Positions 1 to 6,542 of a DNA stretch of 64,000 nt are shown here, in pieces (position 1 is the first letter of the stretch; every line of letters starts with the position of its first letter). A program made the position numbers and the translations under genes. This DNA comes from Sporolactobacillus terrae DSM 11697 (GTDB lineage Bacteria > Bacillota > Bacilli > Bacillales > Sporolactobacillaceae): assembly GCF_000648615.1 (NCBI RefSeq), contig NZ_JFZC01000039.1, positions 1-64,000 on the forward strand. Reading direction: 5' to 3'. The notes under the pieces are model-generated. The model did no database searches and was not told the DNA's origin. It saw nothing but the letters and a program-made list of their open reading frames with translations.

Positions 1-125
1 CCGGATCGCCCGCGGCAAGCGAGCAGCTGGAGTGTCGTTTGTGCACAAGGTGATGAACAAAGCCCGAATGGAAGGCGGAAGTAAGGACTGGGCGCTTTTT
101 GCCCGGTTTTTCTTAACTGGTTATT
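1..125. repeat. Copy A of an interspersed intergenic repeat (left edge cut)
   Basis: Two segments recur elsewhere in the window. Positions 19-40 match 51266-51287 with two differences, and 75-115 match 25206-25246 with three differences over 41 bases. The second segment ends in a GC hairpin (CTGGGC/GCCCGG) followed by a T run, and the differences in copy B keep the stem paired. No gene is supported here. The left end of the element may lie outside the window. Confidence 0.6.
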
Positions 126-229
126 ACACGAAGCATTTAAACTGTAACAAAACAAGAACGGTTATGATACACGGCTGTTATATAGAATTGGTAAATTGTA
201 TTCAGACGAAAACAAAGGATGGTTGTGTC

Positions 230-592
230 ATGAAAAAACTAACATTAATCCTCGCCGTGATCGTTCTTCTAATCTCCGTACTACCGAGTTCTTTTGCTGC
301 AGCAAAAAGTAAATCGAAGAAAATCACCGTCAGTGCAACGGCTTATTGCGAAATGGGCCGTACCGCAACCGGTTATAATTATAAGAAACATCCGAAAGCA
401 AAAGCGATTGCGGTGGATCCTCGTGTCATCCCGCTTGGCTCAAAAGTTTACATTCCTGGTTACGGCTATGCGATTGCGCGCGACACCGGCGGACGAATTA
501 AAGGAAAAATCATTGATGTACATTTTAAAACGAGGAAACAAGCCATTAAGTGGGGAAGAAAAAAACTAAAGATTCGTGTCTATCGGCACTAA
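230..592 (+). CDS. Secreted 3D-domain protein
   Basis: A 120-residue protein with an N-terminal signal peptide (MKK, then a hydrophobic stretch to about residue 24 ending near SSFAAA). The rest is a single 3D domain, named for its three conserved aspartates: TATAYC-like start, AVDPRVIPLG around residue 65, and ARDTGGRIKGKIIDV around 88-102. These domains are related to lytic transglycosylases and act on or near the cell wall. An in-frame reading starting further upstream is open, but the ATG at 230 gives a clean signal peptide, so I chose it. No binding domain such as LysM or SH3 is attached, so this is a minimal 3D protein. The substrate cannot be read from the sequence. Confidence 0.85.
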   Translation: MKKLTLILAVIVLLISVLPSSFAAAKSKSKKITVSATAYCEMGRTATGYNYKKHPKAKAIAVDPRVIPLGSKVYIPGYGYAIARDTGGRIKGKIIDVHFKTRKQAIKWGRKKLKIRVYRH

Positions 593-597
593 ATAAC

Positions 598-638
598 AAA
601 AAGGCTCATGTCCCGAGTTTAGGACGTGGGCCTTTTAC
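598..638. terminator. Bidirectional intrinsic terminator
   Basis: Stem 601-613 pairs with 622-634 (AAGGCTCATGTCC with GGACGTGGGCCTT, using G-U pairs), flanked by A and T runs. It lies between the 3D-domain gene and the convergent small gene at 661-753. Confidence 0.85.
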
Positions 639-660
639 ATTATTAAAGTCTTTTTCTCTA

Positions 661-753
661 TTATTGCACCCGCGAATGATAGCGATCCCATGCGACGGCT
701 GCAACGACTGGAATAATCACACAAATTGAGCCAAACACACCAAGTACAGTCAT
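661..753 (-). CDS. 30-residue single-span membrane peptide
   Basis: The reverse strand encodes MTVLGVFGSICVIIPVVAAV followed by AWDRYHSRVQ and a stop. One hydrophobic helix (about residues 2-21) is followed by a short basic tail. It is supported by context: a GGTGGG-rich ribosome site 5 bases upstream, a promoter (TTGTAT, 18-base spacer, TATACT) at 824-795, a cre-like site between promoter and start, and a shared terminator beyond the stop. I do not recognise the family. Likely role is membrane-associated and under carbon control; that is inference. It is too short for ordinary gene finders. Confidence 0.5.
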   Translation of the reverse strand: MTVLGVFGSICVIIPVVAAVAWDRYHSRVQ

Positions 754-775
754 TTTACCCACCATCCTCATTTTT

Positions 776-789
776 TGTTACCGCTTACA
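776..789 (-). promoter_or_regulatory. cre-like CcpA operator
   Basis: On the minus strand this reads TGTAAGCGGTAACA, 13 of 14 positions fitting the cre consensus TGWAARCGYTWNCW. It lies just downstream of the -10 element at 800-795, where CcpA binding would repress. Confidence 0.55.
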
Positions 790-794
790 TAGTT

Positions 795-824
795 AGTATA
801 CCCGCCTCAGCTTGTTTTATACAA
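795..824 (-). promoter_or_regulatory. SigA-type promoter of the 30-residue peptide gene
   Basis: Minus strand TTGTAT (824-819), 18-base spacer, TATACT (800-795). The start of transcription would fall within the cre-like site. Confidence 0.5.
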
Positions 825-968
825 GTGAAAATGCCTTTTTTTTGCACGCATAAAGCAATGCTATTCAGCTGGTGACCGCTTTTGTGTGGATGATCCGCCG
901 TGTTTGTTATAAAACAGTAAAAACATATCGAAAAACAATAAAATAATACTGATTTTCAATAATATCTA

Positions 969-977
969 TGCTATAAT
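969..977 (+). promoter_or_regulatory. Extended -10 promoter of the DUF4173-like gene
   Basis: TGcTATAAT, an extended -10 with only a weak -35 (CTGATT at 949-954, 17-base spacing). Transcription would start near 984, right at the GAGGTG of the leader ORF. Confidence 0.5.
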
Positions 978-995
978 CCAATCGAGGTGAATGAA

Positions 996-1094
996 GTGGT
1001 GAAGAGGATACAACCTGCAATGACTGGTTTTTACTTATCCTTTATTAAGTTAGTTAAAAAGAAAGGTCGTGACGACAGATGGTCAATGATTTAG
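996..1094 (+). CDS. Possible 32-residue leader ORF overlapping the next gene
   Basis: GTG start at 996, preceded 7 bases by GAGGTG. The 32-residue basic product contains SFIKLVKKKGRDDRW and ends with TAG at 1092-1094, 16 bases inside the following gene in another frame. The overlap suggests translational coupling. No homology is recognised and expression is unproven. Confidence 0.3.
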   Translation: MVKRIQPAMTGFYLSFIKLVKKKGRDDRWSMI

Positions 1095-2650
1095 CAGAAA
1101 ACGGAGCGAAAGAGAAACGGCCGCATGGCTATCAGAGGGGCAGCAAGCTTTTGCTCGGAACGATCCTGCTTGGCCTGCTTGCAAACGAGTGCTTTGTTGA
1201 TCAGGCCTTCGGTATTTCGGTTCCGTTATTTGTACTAGCATTTTATGGTGTTTTTTTCTGGAACCTGGGCAGCACAGCTCTTGTACAGAAAAATTTTGCC
1301 GGGGGATTGATGATTCCCATTCTCTTGTTGACGTTAACCTATGTCCTTTTCTCAAATGAAGTGTTTCAGGTGCTCAATGTGCTCGCGATTTCAACCCTGA
1401 TCGTGATGCAGACGACGCTTTCTGCGAAGCGAGCAAGAGCCGATTGGTATGCGCCCTCATTTGTGATTGATGTACTGATCGGCTTTATCTATCGTCCGTT
1501 TGCTTTTCTTGCAGTTCCTTTTAAAATTGCAGCGGAGCAGATAGGGCGACGGACGGCGGGTGGGAAAAACAAAACGTTGACGAATGTCTTCATTGGAATT
1601 GTACTCACCTTTCCGCTCGTGGTCATCATACTTATGCTGCTTTCTTCGGCGGATGAGCGATTCAATTACTATTTAGGGGCATTCCCCCATTGGCTGGCTG
1701 GTTTCAATCTCGATACATTAATGCCGCGTTTGATTTTTATAAGCGCTGTGGCTCTGTTTTCGTTCAGTTATATTTGGAGTTTGATGATGAAACCAAAGCA
1801 GCCTGCACGTTACACGGATTCAACGGAGCAGACGACGTTTGCAGGCTGTATGGATGCGACGGTGGTAACGACCATCCTAAGTATAATCAATGCCATTTAC
1901 GTATTCTTTACACTGATTCAGTTTTCCTATTTGTTTGGCAGCTTCTCGCTTGGTCTTCCGCAGCAGTTTACCTATGCTGAATACGCACGACGCGGTTTTT
2001 TTGAACTGGTACTGGTCACTTTGATCAACTTTACACTTTTACTGGTACTGCTGCATCTAACAAAACAGAGTAGCGGGCGCGTCAACCGTGCGATACAAAT
2101 CTTGGAGTCATTGCTCGTTTGCTGCACGATGGTCATGCTTGTTTCTGCATTTATCCGTATGTACCTTTATGAACAAATGTATGGATTTACTTATTTACGT
2201 GTGCTTACCCATGCGTTCATGATTCTGCTCTTTGTATTATTTCTGGTCACGCTGTTTCGTATTTGGAAGAAAGGGATCAAGCTATTTAAATACTACTTGC
2301 TCGCAGGCATAACCGCGTTTGTCGTGATTAACTATGCCAATATTGATGTATTGATTGCCCGATGGAACATTGATCGGTACAGTCAGACGGGGAAAATTGA
2401 TGTGGCATACCTGGCAACACTGTCGAATGACGCAACCCCTTACTTGGTTCAATTGCTCAAGGCCAAGGATGACGCGGTTCGGAAAGTCGCGGAAAACCGA
2501 CTTTTTGAACAGAAACAGATACTCAATCAACCACAGGCATGGCAATCGTTCAATCTCTCTAATCTGCGTGCAAAACAGTTGCTTGATCAAGAACAGTTGC
2601 AACGAAATCAACTCGATCCATCACTTTCTCATGAAATCTATGATGATTAA
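1079..2650 (+). CDS. DUF4173/DUF4153-like multi-pass membrane protein
   Basis: A 523-residue membrane protein with about eleven or twelve hydrophobic spans between residues 25 and 425 and a soluble C-terminal tail of about 90 residues. The segment SSADERFNYYLGAFPHW and the tail stretch NIDRYSQTGKIDVAYLATLS resemble the DUF4173 family, whose members carry an N-x-D-R-Y motif after the last span followed by short helical repeats. The start at 1079 has a weak GAAAGG site, and an upstream short ORF overlaps it, so translation may be coupled. The biochemical role is unknown; many relatives sit beside regulators. Transcription ends at the hairpin 2662-2694. Confidence 0.65.
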   Translation: MVNDLAENGAKEKRPHGYQRGSKLLLGTILLGLLANECFVDQAFGISVPLFVLAFYGVFFWNLGSTALVQKNFAGGLMIPILLLTLTYVLFSNEVFQVLNVLAISTLIVMQTTLSAKRARADWYAPSFVIDVLIGFIYRPFAFLAVPFKIAAEQIGRRTAGGKNKTLTNVFIGIVLTFPLVVIILMLLSSADERFNYYLGAFPHWLAGFNLDTLMPRLIFISAVALFSFSYIWSLMMKPKQPARYTDSTEQTTFAGCMDATVVTTILSIINAIYVFFTLIQFSYLFGSFSLGLPQQFTYAEYARRGFFELVLVTLINFTLLLVLLHLTKQSSGRVNRAIQILESLLVCCTMVMLVSAFIRMYLYEQMYGFTYLRVLTHAFMILLFVLFLVTLFRIWKKGIKLFKYYLLAGITAFVVINYANIDVLIARWNIDRYSQTGKIDVAYLATLSNDATPYLVQLLKAKDDAVRKVAENRLFEQKQILNQPQAWQSFNLSNLRAKQLLDQEQLQRNQLDPSLSHEIYDD

Positions 2651-2661
2651 AAAATAACGCA

Positions 2662-2694
2662 AAACAACCGGATTCGCAGAGAATCCGGTTGTTT
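2662..2694. terminator. Bidirectional intrinsic terminator
   Basis: Perfect 14-bp stem: 2662-2675 (AAACAACCGGATTC) pairs with 2681-2694, A- and T-rich on both flanks. It separates the convergent genes at 1079-2650 and 2709-3482. Confidence 0.9.
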
Positions 2695-2708
2695 GCTCAT
2701 TGATTGAT

Positions 2709-3482
2709 TCAATTCACATGCAAGGTGACATCGCCCAATTGATGCGTAAATGTTGCAACATAAGTTCCTTTTTCCAATTTTTTCGGCAAGCAGAAGGTAC
2801 CGGTCGAAACCGTTGTTCCTTTGCTGACTTTTTTTCCTTCTTGTGCGAGTCGTGCAACAAGCCATTTCAAGGCATGCAGTGGATTTCCGAGTACTTCGGA
2901 TGCTTCTCCTGATGTCAGCGGCTTGCCGTTCAAGCGTACATCAGCATGAACATGGGCTAACTCGTCAACGGTCGGTTTTTTTGCTGCGGGTTTGCCGACA
3001 ACGAGTCGACCGCACACGGCACTGTCTGAGATAACCAGTTCAAGTGGAAGGTTTGGAAACCAATCCTTGAAACGTGAGTCGGGAACTTCGATACCGGGGG
3101 CAACATCTGTTTTTGCGAGCAGCTGTTCTTCGTTATCTTCAGGAGACAAATCTTCCAAGGCGGTGAATTCCAATTCGAGTTCGAGGAGTGGCTCGTTGAG
3201 TGTTGCCAATGCAAGCTCGACCCCGTCATGCAAGACACTTGAAGCAACAACTTGTCCGTAAAGCGGCGAATCAGAGTTGAACATGTCTTGTGTCTGTTTG
3301 CTTGTTAAACTGATTTTATATCCCTTGACGGTTTCCTTTTTCTTTGCGTTAAATGCGTGCTGCACCTCATAGGCATGTTCCAAACTCAATGTCGAGGTAT
3401 CCGCATTTTTAAAATCAAGCGGTTCATTTTTACTCAATGCCTGATACAACTGTTCTGATAAATCATCCTTTGTAACCAACAT
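2709..3482 (-). CDS. 2-keto-4-pentenoate hydratase / fumarylacetoacetate hydrolase family protein
   Basis: A 257-residue protein of the FAH superfamily, MhpD/DmpE branch, which usually hydrates 2-hydroxypenta-2,4-dienoate or decarboxylates related 2-keto acids. Length matches the family (about 260). Visible family signatures are GYKISLTS (about 52-59), the metal-ligand style EPLLELELEF (about 96-105), GIEVPDSRF (about 132-140), LNGKPLTSGEASEVLGNPLHALKWL (described here by its key Gly-Asn-Pro and Trp residues, about 185-209) and a C-terminal TGTFCLPKKLEKG. No aromatic-catabolism genes lie nearby, so the physiological substrate is unclear. It has its own promoter (TTGACG/TATAAT) and terminator, and an AAGAAGG site precedes the ATG. 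Confidence 0.8.
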   Translation of the reverse strand: MLVTKDDLSEQLYQALSKNEPLDFKNADTSTLSLEHAYEVQHAFNAKKKETVKGYKISLTSKQTQDMFNSDSPLYGQVVASSVLHDGVELALATLNEPLLELELEFTALEDLSPEDNEEQLLAKTDVAPGIEVPDSRFKDWFPNLPLELVISDSAVCGRLVVGKPAAKKPTVDELAHVHADVRLNGKPLTSGEASEVLGNPLHALKWLVARLAQEGKKVSKGTTVSTGTFCLPKKLEKGTYVATFTHQLGDVTLHVN

Positions 3483-3536
3483 CCTAAGCGCCTTCTTTTC
3501 TGTTTTTTTATTTATCTATCTTTTTTTGTAGTGCTA

Positions 3537-3564
3537 ATTATAATACTGAGAGATCGTGCGTCAA
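3537..3564 (-). promoter_or_regulatory. SigA promoter of the hydratase gene
   Basis: Minus strand TTGACG (3564-3559), 16-base spacer, perfect TATAAT (3542-3537), about 55 bases before the start codon. Confidence 0.75.
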
Positions 3565-3709
3565 CCCTCATTCACAAAAAAGTCAGAAAAAACGGGTTTA
3601 TTTCTAAGGTAAACGGTTCACTCATTTAAAGAAACGATGAATAAACTATTTGTGAAAACACAATGTTGCCCGTCATGCTCCATACATGTCAGGGCTTAGA
3701 GGTGGTTGA

Positions 3710-3967
3710 ATGAAGGAAATTATGAACCAAATTTTGTTGATTGCAACACTGATCGCGCCGATCACGACCGCACTTGTACAGGCTGTAAAGCAAACCGGCA
3801 AAATTAGCGATAACGATCTGCCGCTGAGCGCCCTTGGTATTGGCATCTTTCTCGGATTCTGTGCTTCGTTCTTGTTCACGGATGTCCCTATTGCTTACCT
3901 TGTTTGGGCAGGTGGAATCAGTGGCCTTGCCGCAACGGGTTTATTTGAGACTTTTAAACATAGGTAA
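3710..3967 (+). CDS. Phage A118-like holin (Hol118 family)
   Basis: An 85-residue small membrane protein. Hydrophobic spans lie at about residues 5-25, 38-55 and 60-78. The pattern VQAVKQTGKI...LPLSALGIGIFLG...YLVWAGGISGLAATGLFE closely follows the Listeria phage A118 holin family, including the closing WAG...G..TGLFE. AGAGGTGG precedes the first ATG. A second in-frame ATG lies four codons in (MKEIMNQ), recalling the dual-start arrangement of Hol118. No endolysin or other phage gene is adjacent, so it is a stand-alone phage relic or a domesticated pore protein. Confidence 0.75.
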   Translation: MKEIMNQILLIATLIAPITTALVQAVKQTGKISDNDLPLSALGIGIFLGFCASFLFTDVPIAYLVWAGGISGLAATGLFETFKHR

Positions 3968-4062
3968 AAGGGGATCCGATAAAAAACACTTGAAATATAA
4001 CTAAACATAGTTGTATAGTATGAATAATCCTTCCGTTATATAAATGGATAGTCACCTTTTTA

Positions 4063-4088
4063 CTCTGCTGAGATGCAGAGTTTTTTTT
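4063..4088 (+). terminator. Terminator downstream of the holin gene
   Basis: CTCTGC (4063-4068), six-base loop, GCAGAG (4075-4080), then eight T. Confidence 0.8.
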
Positions 4089-4171
4089 ATGACGGATCGG
4101 TAAACCAGCGCTTGATAAAAACAGTTTGACAGGGATAAAGCCCCATTGCCATGATTTCTTGGCATAGAAAA

Positions 4172-4212
4172 GAACCTTCTTTTCTGATTCATTAAATCAA
4201 GAAAGAAGGCTA
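4172..4212 (-). terminator. Terminator of the tRNA-Arg transcript
   Basis: On the minus strand CCTTCTTTCTTGATT (4209-4195) pairs imperfectly with AATCAGAAAAGAAGG (4189-4175), followed by TTCTTTTC. It lies about 90 bases past the tRNA 3' end. Confidence 0.6.
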
Positions 4213-4297
4213 AACTTTGAAAAGAAAATATGATTATTCATTACATTTTGCTGATAAATAAATGGCTCCTTCAGAAATCTTATTATATCAGCGTTTA

Positions 4298-4371
<74 letters not shown>

Positions 4372-4404
4372 AAATGTATTCACTTTTTCATGACGACCTA
4401 TATT

Positions 4405-4433
4405 ATTTTAGAGAATATGACAGGATCTGTCAA
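4405..4433 (-). promoter_or_regulatory. SigA promoter of tRNA-Arg
   Basis: Minus strand TTGACA (4433-4428), 17-base spacer, TAAAAT (4410-4405), about 35 bases before the tRNA 5' end. Near-consensus and well placed. Confidence 0.85.
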
Positions 4434-4531
4434 TGGTTGCTGCAAAAACTTTTTCATCCGTGCTTTTGTTTGGTCAGAAGATCCCAAAAGCAATATACCC
4501 GTTGATTCATTCCTCAAACATAGGTATGACA

Positions 4532-4540
4532 TGCTATAAT
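4532..4540 (+). promoter_or_regulatory. Extended -10 promoter before the toxin-like ORF
   Basis: TGcTATAAT with no clear -35. Transcription would begin near 4547, just before the 5' arm (4560-4573) of the long-range inverted repeat around the toxin-like ORF. Confidence 0.5.
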
Positions 4541-4576
4541 CACACAGGCGATAAATGAAGCATATGAGCGGATGCG

Positions 4577-4681
4577 GTGACGCCCTCTGAAGGGGGGAAA
4601 GCCGACGATAGTATCCAAGCATTAACATTGATGACTAGTTTTGCAATGCTAATACTGATGCTGTCAGATAAAAAGAAATGA
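4577..4681 (+). pseudogene. Holin-like type I toxin remnant
   Basis: The frame ending in TGA at 4679-4681 encodes SIQALTLMTSFAMLILML then SDKKK, the shape of the small holin-like toxins of Firmicutes: one hydrophobic helix then a short lysine-rich tail. A GTG at 4577 opens this frame (34 residues), while the first ATG is at 4631 and would leave only 16 residues. A strong AGGGGGGAAA site (4591-4600) lies where a normal start would be about nine bases later, but the codon there is not a start. This suggests a lost start codon. The 5' flank 4560-4573 is complementary to the 3' flank 4681-4695, the long-range pairing typical of type I toxin mRNAs. No antitoxin RNA was identified. Confidence 0.4.
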
Positions 4682-4988
4682 TCCGCTTCATATGCCATTG
4701 CAGTGGCTTTGATTGAAGCAGACCATTTTCCGAAAGTGTAAGTTTTCATTGATGCGCTGCATCCACTCTTATCGCGGATATTGCTATTCCGTCAGTGTTC
4801 ACGCACTGGTGGTTTTATTTTACATTTCTTGTTTCTTTATTATACCCGTTTACATGTAATGCAATGAGCAGAAAGATGACGGCTCAACATTGTGCAGTCC
4901 TCGGGAATGACATTCCTTCTTTAAGAAGGAGAGCTATACCCCAAAGCTGCCGAATCTCTGTTAAAGATGCCGTTAGGACAAAGCAGCA

Positions 4989-5250
4989 GTGGACAAACAC
5001 CTTGATACAGCGCAAGTAGATATTGCTAAGAAGGTTATTGATGGATTGACTTCTATTGCTCAAACAGTCGTTGCTGGCTTTAATCAGCGCGTTGTAGCTG
5101 ACGCCAAGGCAAAAGGAGTTTTCACATCTGAATTTGCTGCAAGTGTTAAAGAGGATGCAGTTAAAGCCGTGATTGCACAGGGCACCAGAGCTGATTGCGC
5201 TCGGTAAATCTGCGATTGGCGACATTGAAGAGCTGATTCCGCACTGGTGA
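4989..5250 (+). pseudogene. Frameshifted phage holin (LLH-like) remnant
   Basis: The first frame (GTG at 4989) reads DIAKKVIDGLTSIAQTVV, then VVADAKAKGVFTSEFAASVK and EDAVKAVIAQGT before running into a stop at 5205-5207. Shifting frame near 5185 continues with ELIALGKSAIGDIEELIPHW and a stop at 5248-5250. The joined product looks like the C-terminal half of LLH-type phage holins (amphipathic helix, A-KAKG-, final D-E--I). The N-terminal membrane span is not in frame. One frameshift and a missing start mark it as decayed. Confidence 0.5.
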
Positions 5251-5429
5251 CCGTTAAAAAAAGATAAAAATTCAACATTTAAGAAACTATCATTGCTTCT
5301 CCGTAATGTAGTTAATCATGTGGGAGGACGTAAAAGATACGAGGTCACGCATGAAAAATGCGTTGTTACACGGTTGAAATTTGCCTTATGATTATAATAG
5401 ATAGTTCAGAAAGGTTGGTCGCTACTTTA

Positions 5430-5570
5430 ATGAAAAATGAAGATGAAAGATTGTTGCGATTATGGTTAAAAGTTCCAAAAAAATATAAAAAAGCAGTTAT
5501 GGAAATTTTATGGTTTATTGGTTGGGGAATAGCGATTTTTACGGTTTATAAACTATTCTTTGGTAAATAG
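5430..5570 (+). CDS. 46-residue membrane peptide, unrecognised
   Basis: A small protein beginning MKNEDERLLRLWLKVPKKYK, with one hydrophobic span at about residues 25-42 (EILWFIGWGIAIFTVYKLFF) and a GK end. The frame is open 24 codons upstream, but the ATG at 5430 gives a compact charged-then-hydrophobic design. The ribosome site is weak (GAAAGG, 14 bases away). It lies at the edge of the phage-like patch. No family is recognised and it may not be expressed. Confidence 0.35.
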   Translation: MKNEDERLLRLWLKVPKKYKKAVMEILWFIGWGIAIFTVYKLFFGK

Positions 5571-5818
5571 CATCTGCTAAATGAAACGCCCAAGGAATGG
5601 GGCAGAATTTAAGCATTAATGAATTTTGAATAGCTTTATTGATACTGATGTTGAATCATAGAATGTGTATAAAATAGCCATTTTGTTTAATCGATATGAA
5701 CCAACTTTATGCGTTTTTTGTTTTCTGTAAGTAAACTTCTTAAGCGTTCGCTTTGAATAAAATCGGGAGGAAATGGGGGGCGAATTTTCTATTTGGTTGT
5801 CGCTGGTTTTCGATTATT
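5571..5818. other. AT-rich intergenic stretch with no supported gene
   Basis: About 250 bases between the small membrane ORF and the promoter at 5819. A GGGAGG site followed by ATG at 5782 opens a 20-residue hydrophobic reading, but the spacing is only two bases and I do not call it. Confidence 0.5.
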
Positions 5819-5847
5819 TTGCAGGGTGCATATAGGTGACATATTAT
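5819..5847 (+). promoter_or_regulatory. SigA-type promoter before the 46-residue ORF and SCIFF locus
   Basis: TTGCAG (5819-5824), 17-base spacer, TATTAT (5842-5847). A cre-like site follows directly. No strong terminator separates the next small ORF from scfA, so this promoter may drive the whole locus. Confidence 0.55.
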
Positions 5848-5849
5848 GT

Positions 5850-5863
5850 TGTAAACGGTAACG
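5850..5863 (+). promoter_or_regulatory. cre-like CcpA operator
   Basis: TGTAAACGGTAACG fits the cre consensus at 12 of 14 positions and sits across the predicted transcription start. The layout copies that of the promoter at 10321-10363. Confidence 0.5.
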
Positions 5864-5942
5864 GATGCTACGATCGAGGTGTGGTCAGACATGATCTAAG
5901 ATGATCTGAATGATCAACAATGCGCAGAGGAGCGGTTTACTA

Positions 5943-6083
5943 ATGAGTAAGGAATACCATTCATTTGTTGAATTGCTGAAGGATGCACATCGTCGACTGG
6001 ATCAAATAGAACGAGATATCCTAATGATTAATGAAGTCTGTGCTCGTATTGAGCATCAGCAGCTTGTTAAGCATGTCAAATAA
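5943..6083 (+). CDS. 46-residue soluble helical protein, unrecognised
   Basis: A 46-residue protein starting MSKEYHSFVELLKDAHRRLD and ending HQQLVKHVK. AGAGGAGCGG lies 8 bases before the ATG, a good ribosome site. The sequence has heptad-like spacing of Leu, Ile and Val (LL..AH.RL..I..DI..I) and should form a long amphipathic helix or coiled coil; no membrane span or signal peptide. It follows a promoter with a cre-like site and precedes scfA by 119 bases on the same strand. It has one Cys, unlike the SCIFF peptide. Whether it belongs to the SCIFF system is open. Confidence 0.6.
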   Translation: MSKEYHSFVELLKDAHRRLDQIERDILMINEVCARIEHQQLVKHVK

Positions 6084-6202
6084 ATAGATCTTTGTTTTAT
6101 TCTTTTATGTCTTTCAATGGCAAACATCACAGTCACCAGTCGATTCTTTTTGTATACTGATCTGAGTAGTGGTCTGAAGACAACGAAAAGAGGTTAGAAA
6201 AA

Positions 6203-6352
6203 ATGAAAAGAATTGTTACCTTGAACACGATGAATTTAAAGGCGTCTGCAACAAATGGCGGACATGGCGAATGCCAAACATCCTGCCAGTCTGCATGCAA
6301 AACGTCTTGTGGTGTTGCCAATCAGCAGTGCGCAGAACCGGCAAATCGATAA
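6203..6352 (+). CDS. scfA: SCIFF-type ranthipeptide precursor, variant with five Cys
   Basis: A 49-residue peptide starting MKRIVTLNTMNLK, a leader typical of SCIFF precursors, and a core with GECQTSCQSACKTSCGVANQ then QCAEPANR. Cys at 24, 28, 32, 36 and 43. The family norm is six Cys in about 45 residues; here the first Cys is His21. Position 37 is Gly, where I recall the Thr that receives the thioether from Cys32 in the Clostridium thermocellum homologue CteA. The maturase gene follows directly. AGAGG precedes the ATG. The mature product and its role are unknown in any organism. Family assignment is strong; the variant comparison rests on memory of the family pattern. Confidence 0.9.
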   Translation: MKRIVTLNTMNLKASATNGGHGECQTSCQSACKTSCGVANQQCAEPANR

Positions 6353-6365
6353 GACCGTTAGTCAA

Positions 6366-6403
6366 CCGCTCAACTGAACATTCAGCTGGGCGGCTATTTT
6401 CTT
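6366..6403 (+). terminator. Attenuator-like hairpin between scfA and scfB
   Basis: CCGCTCAACTGAA (6366-6378) pairs with TTCAGCTGGGCGG (6381-6393) with two G-U pairs, followed by CTATTTTCTTT. It would let precursor mRNA exceed maturase mRNA. Confidence 0.65.
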
Positions 6404-6542
6404 TGCTCTAATTTATGATTCTATTAAGCATGATTGGCACAGTGAAGCTCCGAAGCATGCACATGAATTTCGTGTGCGTCCTGTGCCCGACGTAGAAGTA
6501 ATGAATAACATTTTGTTTTAAATAAGGAGCCGGATCGATCAG

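Noticed and set aside
32-229. N-terminal extension of the 3D-domain protein
   Set aside because: It runs through the interspersed repeat, and the ATG at 230 gives a clean signal peptide.
4540-4749. 69-codon reverse ORF opposite the toxin-like gene
   Set aside because: The forward strand gives the family-like peptide; the reverse reading has no recognisable features.
5782-5844. 20-codon hydrophobic peptide after GGGAGG
   Set aside because: Ribosome-site spacing of two bases and no further support.
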